Origin: Pseudomonas chlororaphis
GTDB taxonomy: Bacteria > Pseudomonadota > Gammaproteobacteria > Pseudomonadales > Pseudomonadaceae
Length of the DNA stretch: 64,000 nt
Assembly (NCBI RefSeq): GCF_001921865.1
Contig: NZ_MSCT01000020.1
Coordinates: 310,001-374,000 of the forward strand
Direction of reading: 5' to 3'
Below are positions 47,825 to 55,450 of the stretch, in pieces. Every line of letters starts with the position of its first letter. Position 1 is the first letter of the stretch. The notes beneath the pieces are model-generated. The model saw nothing but the letters and a program-made list of their open reading frames with translations. It made no database searches and had not been told where the DNA came from. Made by a program: the position numbers and the translations under genes.

Positions 47825-48661
47825 ATGCACCAATACGTGATCATCGACGCCTTCGCCGGCGTCCCGCTGGAAGGCAACCCGGTCGCGGTGTTCTTTGACG
47901 CCGACGACCTGCCCGCCACGCAAATGCAACGCATCGCCCGGGAAATGAACTTGTCGGAAACCACCTTCGTGCTCAAGCCACGCAACAGCGGCGACGCACT
48001 GATCCGGATCTTCACCCCGGTCAACGAACTGCCCTTCGCCGGGCACCCGTTGCTGGGCACGGCCATCGCCCTGGGGGCGCACACCGACAACCACCGGCTG
48101 TATCTGGAAACCCAGATGGGCACCATCGCCTTTGAACTGGAGCGCCAGAACGGCAGCGTCATCGCCGCCAGCATGGACCAACCGATACCGACCTGGACGG
48201 CCCTGGGGCGCGACGTCGAACTGCTCAAGGCCCTGGGCATCAGCGACTCGACCTTTCCCATCGAGATCTATCACAACGGCCCGCGCCATGTGTTCGTCGG
48301 CCTGCCAAGCATCGCCGCGTTGTCGGCCCTGCACCCCGACCACCGTGCCCTGTCCAGCTTCCACGACATGGCCATCAACTGTTTTGCCGGCGCGGGACGG
48401 CGCTGGCGCAGCCGGATGTTCTCGCCGGCCTACGGGGTGGTCGAGGACGCGGCCACAGGCTCGGCTGCCGGGCCCCTGGCGATTCATCTGGCGCGGCACG
48501 GCCAGATCGAGTTCGGCCAGCAGATCGAGATTCTTCAAGGCGTGGAAATCGGTCGCCCTTCGCTGATGTTCGCCAGGGCCGAGGGCCGGGCCGAGCAACT
48601 GACGCGGGTCGAAGTCTCGGGCCATGGCGCCACGTTCGGCAGGGGGACCATCGTGCTATGA
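47825..48661 (+). CDS. phzF: Trans-2,3-dihydro-3-hydroxyanthranilate isomerase PhzF
   Basis: Isomerises DHHA to the reactive ketone that dimerises into the phenazine core. The 278-residue protein has the diaminopimelate-epimerase-like fold. The catalytic Glu is in MNLSETTFVL (Glu45) and the C-terminal turn is EDAATGSAAGPLAIHL. It starts MHQYVIIDAFAGVPLEGNP and overlaps phzG by four bases. Confidence 0.97.
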   Translation: MHQYVIIDAFAGVPLEGNPVAVFFDADDLPATQMQRIAREMNLSETTFVLKPRNSGDALIRIFTPVNELPFAGHPLLGTAIALGAHTDNHRLYLETQMGTIAFELERQNGSVIAASMDQPIPTWTALGRDVELLKALGISDSTFPIEIYHNGPRHVFVGLPSIAALSALHPDHRALSSFHDMAINCFAGAGRRWRSRMFSPAYGVVEDAATGSAAGPLAIHLARHGQIEFGQQIEILQGVEIGRPSLMFARAEGRAEQLTRVEVSGHGATFGRGTIVL

Positions 48662-49326
48662 ACAGTTCAGTGCAAGGCCAGCCGCTGCTGGGCAAAGGCA
48701 TGTCGGAATCCCTCACTGGCACCCTGGAGGCGCCGTTCCCCGAGTACCAGGCGCCGCCCGCCAACCCCATGGACGTGCTGCACAACTGGCTGGAGCGCGC
48801 ACGCCGCGTGGGCATCCGCGAACCCAGGGCGCTGGCGCTGGCCACGGTCGACGATCAGGGCCGGCCTTCGACGCGCATCGTGGTGATCAGCGAGTTCAGC
48901 GACCGCGGGGTGTTGTTCAGCACCCATGCCGGCAGCCAGAAAGGCCGCGAACTGGCGCACAACCCCTGGGCCTCGGGGGTGCTGTATTGGCGCGAAAGCA
49001 GTCAGCAGATCGTCCTCAACGGTCAGGCCGTGCGCTTGCCGGATGCCAAGGCCGAGGAGGCGTGGCTGAAGCGTCCTTACGCCACGCACCCGATGTCATC
49101 GGTGTCTCGCCAGAGCGAAGAGCTCGAGGATATCCAGGCCATGCGCGCCGCCGCCAGGGAACTGGCCGAGGTGCAGGGCCCGCTGCCGCGTCCCGAGGGT
49201 TACTGCGTGTTCGAGTTGCGCCTTGAATCGCTGGAGTTCTGGGGTAACGGCCAGGAGCGTCTGCATGAACGCCTGCGCTACGACCGCAGCGATAGCGGCT
49301 GGCGGGTGCGGCGCTTGCAGCCCTGA
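48658..49326 (+). CDS. phzG: FMN-dependent oxidase PhzG
   Basis: PNP-oxidase-like flavoenzyme that completes oxidation toward phenazine-1-carboxylic acid. The 222-residue protein has the FMN-binding pattern RALALATVDDQGRPSTRIVV, HAGSQKGRELAHNPWA and the C-terminal LESLEFWGNGQERLHER. It overlaps phzF (ATGA) and is the last gene of the core operon before phzH. Confidence 0.96.
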   Translation: MNSSVQGQPLLGKGMSESLTGTLEAPFPEYQAPPANPMDVLHNWLERARRVGIREPRALALATVDDQGRPSTRIVVISEFSDRGVLFSTHAGSQKGRELAHNPWASGVLYWRESSQQIVLNGQAVRLPDAKAEEAWLKRPYATHPMSSVSRQSEELEDIQAMRAAARELAEVQGPLPRPEGYCVFELRLESLEFWGNGQERLHERLRYDRSDSGWRVRRLQP

Positions 49327-49376
49327 AAAAGTTTCCGACCTGGCGCGATTCAACGATTAATTACAGGAGTTACTCA

Positions 49377-51209
49377 ATGTGCGGTCTCACAGGATGGGTC
49401 GACTATACGCGCAGGCTCGAGGGGGAAATCCCCGCGATTGCCGCCATGACCGATACGCTGGCCCTTCGCGGGCCCGATGCCCAGGGCATATGGAAACATC
49501 GCCACGCCCTTCTGGGGCATCGGCGGCTGGCGGTCATCGACCTGAGCGGCGGTGCCCAGCCGATGGTCTATCGCTTTTCGGACGGCCAGGAAGTCTCGCT
49601 GGTCTACACCGGGGAGGTCTACAACCACGACGCATTGCGCGACCAGCTGCGGCAAGCGGGGCATGAGTTCCAGACGCGCAGCGATACCGAGGTCGTGCTG
49701 CATGCCTACCTGGAGTGGGGCGAGCGCTGCTGCGAGCACCTGACCGGCATGTTCGCCTTCGCCCTGTTCGACGGGCGCGATGGCCACCTGCTGCTGGTCC
49801 GCGATCGCCTTGGGATCAAGCCGCTGTTCTACGCCCGGCATCGTGAAGGGCTGCTCTTCGGCTCGGAGATCAAGGCCATCCTGGCGCACCCGGAGTTCAC
49901 CACGGGGCTGGATGTGACGGGCCTGGTCGACGTGCTCACGCTGTCGAAGGGCACCGCCCAGACGCCGTTCCGGAACCTGATGGAGCTGCTCCCCGGCCAC
50001 TTCCTGTCCTGGCGCCCCAACGGGGCGATGAAGATCCAGGCCTACTGGAAAGTACGCCGCCAGGAACACCCGCACGACCTGCAGACGACCGTGCAACAGA
50101 CCCGCGAGCGGGTCACTCACGCCCTGGGTTCGCAGTTGCATGCCGACGTTCCCGTGTGCTCGCTGCTGTCCGGCGGGCTCGACTCCACCACCCTCACCGC
50201 GATCGCGCAGCGCATCGTCAAGGCCGAGACCGGCGGGGATATCAACTCTTTTTCGGTGGACTTCACCGGCCAGTCCGAGCAGTTCAAGAGCGACGACCTG
50301 CGTCCCGACCAGGACCAGCCCTTTGCCCTGCTGGCCGCGCAGTTCATCGGCAGCCGGCACCAGACTGTGCTCATCGACAACGAGGAACTGATCTCCGATC
50401 TGGCGCGCGAAGAGGTGTTCCGCGCCAGGGAACAGCCGTTCACCTTCGGTGACATGGACACCTCGTTGAACCTGCTGTTCAGGGAAATTCGCAAGCACTC
50501 CACGGTGGCCATTTCGGGGGAAGGCGCCGATGAGGTCTTCGGTGGCTACGGCTGGTTCCGTGACCCTCAGGTCGTGGCCAGCGCAAGTTTTCCCTGGTCG
50601 TCGCGGGTGAAGTTGGCGCCCGGTTTCATCAATGCCGACTTCAACCGCCAATGCGATCTCGCCCAGTACCAACAGGCGAGCTACGACGATGCGCTGCGAC
50701 AAGTCGAACACCTGCCGCACGACAGCCCGAACGAGCGCCGGATGCGCGAGCTGTGCCACCTGCACCTGAAGCGCTGGATGGTGATGCTGCTCGATCGCAA
50801 GGACCGCCTGAGCATGTGCAACAGCCTCGAGGTACGGGTGCCGTTCACCGATCACGAATTGGTCGAGTACGTCTATAACGTGCCCTGGTCGATCAAGAGC
50901 AAGGATGGCGAAGAGAAGTGGCTGCTCAAGCAGGCCTGCGCCGACTTTGTCCCGGAGGCGGTGCTCAAGCGCCGGAAGAGCCCCTATCCGACCTCGGCCG
51001 ACCTGGGCTACGAACGCTTCCTTCGCCAGAGCGCGCGCCAGCTTCTGCAGGACACGGCGAACCCGGTGTTCGGCATCGTCTCCCACGCCCATGTGGCCGA
51101 GGAACTGCGCCGGCCCGAGGGCAGCTTCAACACGCAGATAAGCCGACACAACCTGGAAACGGCGCTGGCGCTGGATGCCTGGCTGCGCTTGCACGGGATC
51201 TCGGTCTGA
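49377..51209 (+). CDS. phzH: PhzH, glutamine-dependent amidotransferase making phenazine-1-carboxamide
   Basis: Asparagine-synthase-like enzyme that amidates phenazine-1-carboxylic acid to phenazine-1-carboxamide. The 610-residue protein has Cys2 as the glutaminase nucleophile (MCGLTGWVDYTRR), the class II GATase features VYNHDALRDQL and RSDTEVVLHAYLEWG, and the synthase PP-loop SLLSGGLDSTTLTA near residue 258. It starts 50 bp after phzG behind ACAGGAG. PhzH marks phenazine-1-carboxamide producers such as P. chlororaphis PCL1391. Confidence 0.96.
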   Translation: MCGLTGWVDYTRRLEGEIPAIAAMTDTLALRGPDAQGIWKHRHALLGHRRLAVIDLSGGAQPMVYRFSDGQEVSLVYTGEVYNHDALRDQLRQAGHEFQTRSDTEVVLHAYLEWGERCCEHLTGMFAFALFDGRDGHLLLVRDRLGIKPLFYARHREGLLFGSEIKAILAHPEFTTGLDVTGLVDVLTLSKGTAQTPFRNLMELLPGHFLSWRPNGAMKIQAYWKVRRQEHPHDLQTTVQQTRERVTHALGSQLHADVPVCSLLSGGLDSTTLTAIAQRIVKAETGGDINSFSVDFTGQSEQFKSDDLRPDQDQPFALLAAQFIGSRHQTVLIDNEELISDLAREEVFRAREQPFTFGDMDTSLNLLFREIRKHSTVAISGEGADEVFGGYGWFRDPQVVASASFPWSSRVKLAPGFINADFNRQCDLAQYQQASYDDALRQVEHLPHDSPNERRMRELCHLHLKRWMVMLLDRKDRLSMCNSLEVRVPFTDHELVEYVYNVPWSIKSKDGEEKWLLKQACADFVPEAVLKRRKSPYPTSADLGYERFLRQSARQLLQDTANPVFGIVSHAHVAEELRRPEGSFNTQISRHNLETALALDAWLRLHGISV

Positions 51210-51519
51210 TCCGGGACTGAGGCAGCCACAGCAGGTCTGCCATGCCGCTGACGCTGGCAGACCTGCAACGGCATACCCGTTTGCACCACCGGACGACACC
51301 GCCAAATGTAGGGGCAAGGGCATGGAGCCGCCCCACGGCCCAATGCCGTTACCCGATGCAACCCCATAGCGAAGCGCCACAAACATAGCCCTCTTCAGCT
51401 CGTCTTCTTGGCGGCTGGCCAGTCACCCCGCGACCGAACAGGTCCCCCTACCTCGCTCACTGCTGTACATTCCTCCCCACGAACGACACATCATTTACCC
51501 AGTGAACGGAGTTCAACGC
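51210..51519. other. Intergenic region after the phenazine locus
   Basis: These 310 bp hold a strong hairpin at 51,231-51,266 and no gene. The rest contains no recognisable promoter motif. A direct repeat of the tRNA-Met 3' end, which would mark an integration site, was not found by eye. Confidence 0.6.
51231..51266 (+). terminator. Strong hairpin after phzH
   Basis: A 12-bp perfect stem GCAGGTCTGCCA/TGGCAGACCTGC with a 12-base loop, 21 bp past the phzH stop. No U-tract follows, so it may end the transcript only weakly or protect the 3' end of the phz mRNA. Confidence 0.55.
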
Positions 51520-53358
51520 GTGTTCTCGACTCTCCATCCGCGTCATCGCCGGCTTGCCAGTTTCTCGCTGATAGCCGTCGCCCTCAGCCTCGCCGCCTGC
51601 AACGCTTCCGCCCCTTCCCAGACCGCCCTGCCCCCGCCGCCCGAAGCCGCTTCGGGTTACCGCACCGACCTGCAAGTGCAGCACGCCGACAAGCATATGG
51701 CGGCCGCGGCCAACCCGTTGGCCGCCGAAGCCGGGCGCGAAATGTTGCGCAAAGGCGGTTCGGCCATCGATGCGGCGATTGCCATGCAGGCCGTGTTGAC
51801 CCTGGTGGAGCCGCAGTCTTCCGGCATCGGTGGCGGCGCGATGATCGTGCTGTGGGACGGCAAGGCCGTGCGCACCTATGACGGGCGTGAAACCGCGCCG
51901 GCCGCAGCGACCGAGAAACTGTTCCTGCAACCGGACGGCAAACCGATGCCCTTCCCCCAGGCGCAGATCGGTGGGCGCTCGGTGGGCACGCCGGGGGTGC
52001 TGCGCGCCCTGGAGATGGCCCATAAACAACACGGACGCCTGCCGTGGGCCCAGTTGTTCGAGCCGGCGATTCGCCTGGCCGAACAAGGCTTTGCGATTTC
52101 GCCGCGCCTGCACGGCATGATCGTCGCCGACCCGTACATGGCCAAGTCGCCGGACATGGCCGCGTATTTTCTGAATGCCGACGGTACGCCGAAAGCGGTC
52201 GGCACCCTGCTGAAGAATCCACCGCTGGCCGCCGTGCTGCGACGCATCGCCAAGGAAGGTCCGGACGCGCTGTACAAAGGCCCGGTCGCCGTCGAGATCG
52301 TGGCCAAGGTCCAGGGCCACGCCAACCCGGGCAGCCTGTCGCTCAACGACCTGCAAGGCTACCGCGCCAAGGAGCGCGAGCCACTGTGCACCGACTACAA
52401 GCGCTGGCAGGTCTGCGGTATGCCGCCACCGTCGTCGGGCGGTATCGCCGTGGCGCAGATCCTCGGCACCTTGCAGGCGCTGGAAGCCCGCGACCCGCGT
52501 TATGCGCTGCCACCCTTGAAACCGGCAAAAACCAATCTGCCCGCCGGCCTGGAGCCTGCCCCTGAAGCCGTACACCTGATCGCCGAAGCCGAACGCCTGG
52601 CCTACGCCGACCGTGCTTTGTACGTGGCGGACTCGGACTTCACCCCGGTGCCGACTGCCGGCCTGGTGGCGCCCAAATACCTGGCTCAGCGCGCCGCGCT
52701 GATCGGCGAACGCAGCATGGGCAAAGCCGAGCCGGGCAAACCACAAGGCATCCAGGTGGCCTACGCCCCGGACCGCTCGCCGATGCGCATCTCCACCTCG
52801 CAAGTGGTGGCGGTGGATGACCTGGGCGGCGCCGTGTCGATGACCACCACGGTGGAGGCAGCCTTCGGTTCGCACCTGATGGTCCAGGGCTTCATGCTCA
52901 ACAACCAGATGACCGATTTCTCCTTCACTCCCGAAGAGAACGGCCAGCCGGTGGCCAACCGCGTGCAGCCGGGCAAGCGTCCGCGTTCGTCCATGGCGCC
53001 GACCCTGATCTTCGACCGAGCCAGCGGCGAATTGCTGGCCAGCGTCGGCTCGCCCGGCGGCTCGCAGATCATCGAGTACGTGGCCAAGTCGGTGATCGGC
53101 ATGCTCGACTGGAACCTCGACCCGCAGGCCGCCATCAGCCTGCCGAACTTCGGCAGCCGCAACGGCCCCACCGAACTGGAGCAAGGCCAGTTCACCCCGG
53201 GCTTGAAAGCGGCGTTGCAAGCCAAGGGGCATGAGGTGACCGATATCGACATGACCAGCGGCACCCAGGCCATCGTCCGGGTGCGCAATGCCCAGGGCAA
53301 AACCTCGTGGGCCGGCGGCGCCGACCCGCGGCGTGAAGGGGCGGCGCTGGGGGATTGA
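51520..53358 (+). CDS. ggt: Gamma-glutamyltransferase, probable lipoprotein
   Basis: Ntn-hydrolase that moves or hydrolyses gamma-glutamyl groups, for example of glutathione, in the periplasm. From a GTG at 51520 (GGAG eight bases upstream) it has 612 residues. The signal sequence ends in LSLAAC, a lipobox, so membrane anchoring is likely. The maturation threonine is in GGAVSMTTTVEAAFGSHL and the family block SVGSPGGSQII is present. The catalytic domain is full length. Confidence 0.92.
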   Translation: MFSTLHPRHRRLASFSLIAVALSLAACNASAPSQTALPPPPEAASGYRTDLQVQHADKHMAAAANPLAAEAGREMLRKGGSAIDAAIAMQAVLTLVEPQSSGIGGGAMIVLWDGKAVRTYDGRETAPAAATEKLFLQPDGKPMPFPQAQIGGRSVGTPGVLRALEMAHKQHGRLPWAQLFEPAIRLAEQGFAISPRLHGMIVADPYMAKSPDMAAYFLNADGTPKAVGTLLKNPPLAAVLRRIAKEGPDALYKGPVAVEIVAKVQGHANPGSLSLNDLQGYRAKEREPLCTDYKRWQVCGMPPPSSGGIAVAQILGTLQALEARDPRYALPPLKPAKTNLPAGLEPAPEAVHLIAEAERLAYADRALYVADSDFTPVPTAGLVAPKYLAQRAALIGERSMGKAEPGKPQGIQVAYAPDRSPMRISTSQVVAVDDLGGAVSMTTTVEAAFGSHLMVQGFMLNNQMTDFSFTPEENGQPVANRVQPGKRPRSSMAPTLIFDRASGELLASVGSPGGSQIIEYVAKSVIGMLDWNLDPQAAISLPNFGSRNGPTELEQGQFTPGLKAALQAKGHEVTDIDMTSGTQAIVRVRNAQGKTSWAGGADPRREGAALGD

Positions 53359-53375
53359 GGCCAACGCAACACAGC

Positions 53376-53408
53376 AAAAAGGGCTTGCCGCGCGGCAGGC
53401 CCTTTTTT
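53376..53408 (+). terminator. Rho-independent terminator after ggt
   Basis: A 15-bp stem AAAAAGGGCTTGCCG/CGGCAGGCCCTTTTT (one G-U) with a very short loop, followed by further T. It lies 17 bp after the ggt stop codon. Confidence 0.9.
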
Positions 53409-53425
53409 CTGGAAACACCGCCAAA

Positions 53426-53533
53426 CCCTGTAGCCGCTGCCGAAGGCTGCGTAAAGGGCCGCAGGACCTTCAGCGTCAGCGAGATCGCCGCGACCGTTCC
53501 GGTCGTACGCAGCCTGCGGCAGCGGCTACAGGG
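53426..53533. repeat. REPIN-like element with 26-bp inverted arms
   Basis: The 108-bp element has left arm beginning CCCTGTAGCCGCTGCCG and right arm ending CGGCAGCGGCTACAGGG. The 26-base arms are reverse complements with a single mismatch. The outer sequence TGTAGCCGCTG recurs at 62,225 with its inverse at 62,353. This is the pattern of pseudomonad REP doublets. Confidence 0.82.
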
Positions 53534-53663
53534 GACGGTGATCGGCTCGAACCTGCGGTCACACAATGTCGCAGCAATGTCGTTGCGGCTCTCCTTCCTC
53601 CCCTCTATGGTTCGGGCGTCGCTGCAAATCGGCGACCAGGCTTGGCGGCCTGATAGAATCGAG

Positions 53664-53704
53664 GCGCAAAAGCGCCCCCCACCCTTGCGGGCGCTTTTTT
53701 GCGC
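53664..53704. terminator. Bidirectional terminator-like hairpin without an obvious gene
   Basis: AAAAGCGCCC pairs with GGGCGCTTTT around an 11-base loop, with flanking GCGC pairs and runs of A and T on either side. No protein gene ends here on either strand. It may be a remnant or may end an unrecognised transcript. Confidence 0.55.
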
Positions 53705-53721
53705 CCGCATCCCTGTGTCAT

Positions 53722-53796
53722 GACGGGTTGCGTGGGAGAACCTTCGGGTTCGCCGGTTGCCTTGATTCCCGGTCCGCCAATCCTGCGTAACCCGTC
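53722..53796 (+). promoter_or_regulatory. Structured leader upstream of the DUF3077-like gene
   Basis: GACGGGTT at 53,722 pairs with AACCCGTC at 53,789, enclosing a perfect GAACC-TTCG-GGTTC tetraloop hairpin at 53,738-53,751. The stretch ends 51 bp before the DUF3077-like start and could be a folded 5' leader. Confidence 0.4.
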
Positions 53797-53847
53797 ACCC
53801 TGTTTGGCGGCAGACGGTGATGGTTCCTCGAATCAAGGAGGTTCACC

Positions 53848-54135
53848 ATGAAACACACCCTCGATCCATCCCCTGCATCCCTGCACACCCTCGGCGAAAT
53901 AACCTTTGCCCATTGTGGCGAAGGCCAACACCCGCTGCTGCGGGTCAACGCCGACGTGCCCCTGGCCGATGCCCTGGAACACGCCTCGCTGCTGCTACAT
54001 CTGGCAAAACAGTTGAGCCTGGACGCGGCCATGGAACCCCAGGCGGACCGCTATGCTTGGGCGGCACATTACCTGGGCGAGATGGGTAAAGCGGTGATGG
54101 ATGACGTGCACACCGCGATGACGGCCGGCGTTTAG
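53848..54135 (+). CDS. DUF3077/DUF6124-like small protein
   Basis: A 95-residue protein of a family seen mainly in Pseudomonas, with unknown function. It has the family pattern of an amphipathic helix DALEHASLLLHLAKQLSLDA followed by YAWAAHYLGEMGKAVMDDV. AAGGAGG lies 6 bases before the ATG. No signal peptide or membrane helix is seen. The gene stands alone, downstream of a structured leader and upstream of the higBA pair. Confidence 0.72.
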   Translation: MKHTLDPSPASLHTLGEITFAHCGEGQHPLLRVNADVPLADALEHASLLLHLAKQLSLDAAMEPQADRYAWAAHYLGEMGKAVMDDVHTAMTAGV

Positions 54136-54204
54136 CGAGAACGCCAGGACGGGCAGCCAGGAGTGCTGTCCGTTCATCGTCTTCCTCCCTCGCCTTATTG
54201 TTTA

Positions 54205-54221
54205 AGTCCCAGCGCGGGACT
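54205..54221. promoter_or_regulatory. Palindrome at the higBA promoter
   Basis: AGTCCC-N5-GGGACT is a perfect 6+6 inverted repeat ending 11 bp before the toxin start. Its position suits binding by the HigA antitoxin for autoregulation. Confidence 0.55.
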
Positions 54222-54232
54222 AGGATCGGGAC

Positions 54233-54535
54233 ATGAGGATTATCGCCGTCAGCCATTTGAAGACGTTCTGGAAGCAGCACCCGGATGCCGAGCAACCGTT
54301 TCTGGCCTGGCTCGATGAAGCGCGCAATGCCAACTGGTCCAACCCGACACAGCTCAAGGAACAGTTTCGCAGCGCCAGCATTCTCAAGAGCCGGCGTGTG
54401 GTGTTCAACATCAAAGGCAATGACTACCGCTTGGTCGTGGCCGTGGCTTATCGCTTTGGCGCCCTCTACATCAAGTTCGTTGGCACTCACCAGCAATACG
54501 ATGCCATCGACGCCGACAGCGTTGAAATGGAGTAA
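54233..54535 (+). CDS. higB: HigB-type mRNA interferase toxin
   Basis: A 100-residue toxin of the HigB_toxin group (RelE superfamily), which cleaves mRNA on the ribosome. Recognisable blocks are FLAWLDEARNANWSNPTQLK, SRRVVFNIKGNDYRLVVAV and IKFVGTHQQYDAID, with the conserved His in the last. The toxin-first order, 5 bp ahead of the antitoxin, is characteristic of higBA and unlike most toxin-antitoxin pairs. Activity is inferred. Confidence 0.88.
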   Translation: MRIIAVSHLKTFWKQHPDAEQPFLAWLDEARNANWSNPTQLKEQFRSASILKSRRVVFNIKGNDYRLVVAVAYRFGALYIKFVGTHQQYDAIDADSVEME

Positions 54536-54540
54536 CGAGC

Positions 54541-54912
54541 ATGCACATTCGTCCCCTTCACACTGACCAGGATTACCGCGCGGCGCTCAAGCAAGTGTCC
54601 GTGCTGTTCGACAACGAGCCCGAACCCGGCACCCCGGAAGGCGACTACTTCGACGTGATGGTCACCCTGATCGAAGCCTATGAGGCCAGGCAGTTTCCGC
54701 TCGACCTGCCCAACCCGATCGAAGCCATCAAGTTCCGCATGGAGCAATCGGGCCTCTCGGCCGCCGACCTGGCACCGGCCATCGGCCGCACCAACCGGGT
54801 CTACGAAGTGCTCAACGGCAAACGCGCCCTGACCCTGCCGATGATCTGGAAACTGCACCGGTTGTTCGGCATTCCCGCCGAAAGCCTGATCAAGCCGCTC
54901 AAGTCGAACTGA
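54541..54912 (+). CDS. higA: HigA-type antitoxin
   Basis: A 123-residue antitoxin with an N-terminal toxin-binding region and a C-terminal helix-turn-helix (MEQSGLSAADLAPAIGRTNR, VYEVLNGKRALTL, HRLFGIPAESLIKP). It begins 5 bp after higB, indicating coupled expression. It should both neutralise HigB and repress the operon through the palindrome at 54,205. Confidence 0.88.
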   Translation: MHIRPLHTDQDYRAALKQVSVLFDNEPEPGTPEGDYFDVMVTLIEAYEARQFPLDLPNPIEAIKFRMEQSGLSAADLAPAIGRTNRVYEVLNGKRALTLPMIWKLHRLFGIPAESLIKPLKSN

Positions 54913-54918
54913 GCGGCG

Positions 54919-55332
54919 CTACCCTCGGCCCGGGCTCGTTGCCGTTAACGGCTCGGCCCGCCGCCGGTTCCCCACCAGCTCATCCAGCGCATCCGCGTTC
55001 TCATCGGCCCAGGCGTACAGCGCCCGCAGCGGTTCGACGAAACGCCAGCCCAGCGGTGTCAGGGCGTACTCCACCATCGGCGGCATGACCTGCAGCACCG
55101 TGCGTTCGAGCAAGCCGTCGCGTTCCAACTCGCGCAAGGTCTGGGTGAGCATCTTCTGGGAAATCCCCGGCATGCAACGCAGCATCTGCCCGGTGCGGGC
55201 GGCGCCGAAGCTCAGGACGTAGAGCACCATCGAGGTCCATTTGGTCGAGAGCAACGAGTGGATGCGCCGGGGCGGGCAGGTTTCCTCGATGACCAGCGGG
55301 CCGGCCGATGGCAGGGGTAGTGAATCGCTCAT
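54919..55332 (-). CDS. HxlR family transcriptional regulator
   Basis: A 137-residue winged-helix regulator starting MSDSLPLPSAGPLV. The HxlR signature includes WTSMVLYVLSFGAARTGQML, ISQKMLTQTLRELERDGLLE and the strand VEYALTPLGW. A conserved Cys near the N-terminus (EETCPPRR) is often the sensor cysteine of HxlR proteins. It is divergent from a quinone-oxidoreductase gene 118 bp away, which is its probable target. Confidence 0.9.
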   Translation of the reverse strand: MSDSLPLPSAGPLVIEETCPPRRIHSLLSTKWTSMVLYVLSFGAARTGQMLRCMPGISQKMLTQTLRELERDGLLERTVLQVMPPMVEYALTPLGWRFVEPLRALYAWADENADALDELVGNRRRAEPLTATSPGRG

Positions 55333-55450
55333 GGTGACGTCCAAGTGCCTAGGGAACAAAAAGGTGCCTGATTTACAGGCCCGGGTGGGCTGCGAATAAT
55401 TCTACCCATCCACGGCGGCGATCACCGCCCCGTCAATGCTTCGAGGTTTG

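Larger units (their letters stand above)
53359..53847. other. Intergenic region with repeats and hairpins
   Basis: These 489 bp between ggt and the DUF3077-like gene contain the ggt terminator, the REPIN at 53,426-53,533, a second terminator-like hairpin at 53,664-53,704 and a structured stretch at 53,722-53,796. No protein gene is convincing. Confidence 0.65.

Noticed and set aside
49379..49666. Alternative-frame proteins inside phzH and other phz genes
   Set aside because: They follow from GC-rich third positions and lack start signals or family motifs.
51210..51519. A copy of the tRNA-Met 3' end that would mark an integration boundary of the phenazine locus
   Set aside because: I looked for the T-arm and CCA-end sequence downstream of phzH and did not find it.
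53654..53659. TAGAAT as a -10 element of a small RNA
   Set aside because: No acceptable -35 hexamer lies 16-18 bp upstream.
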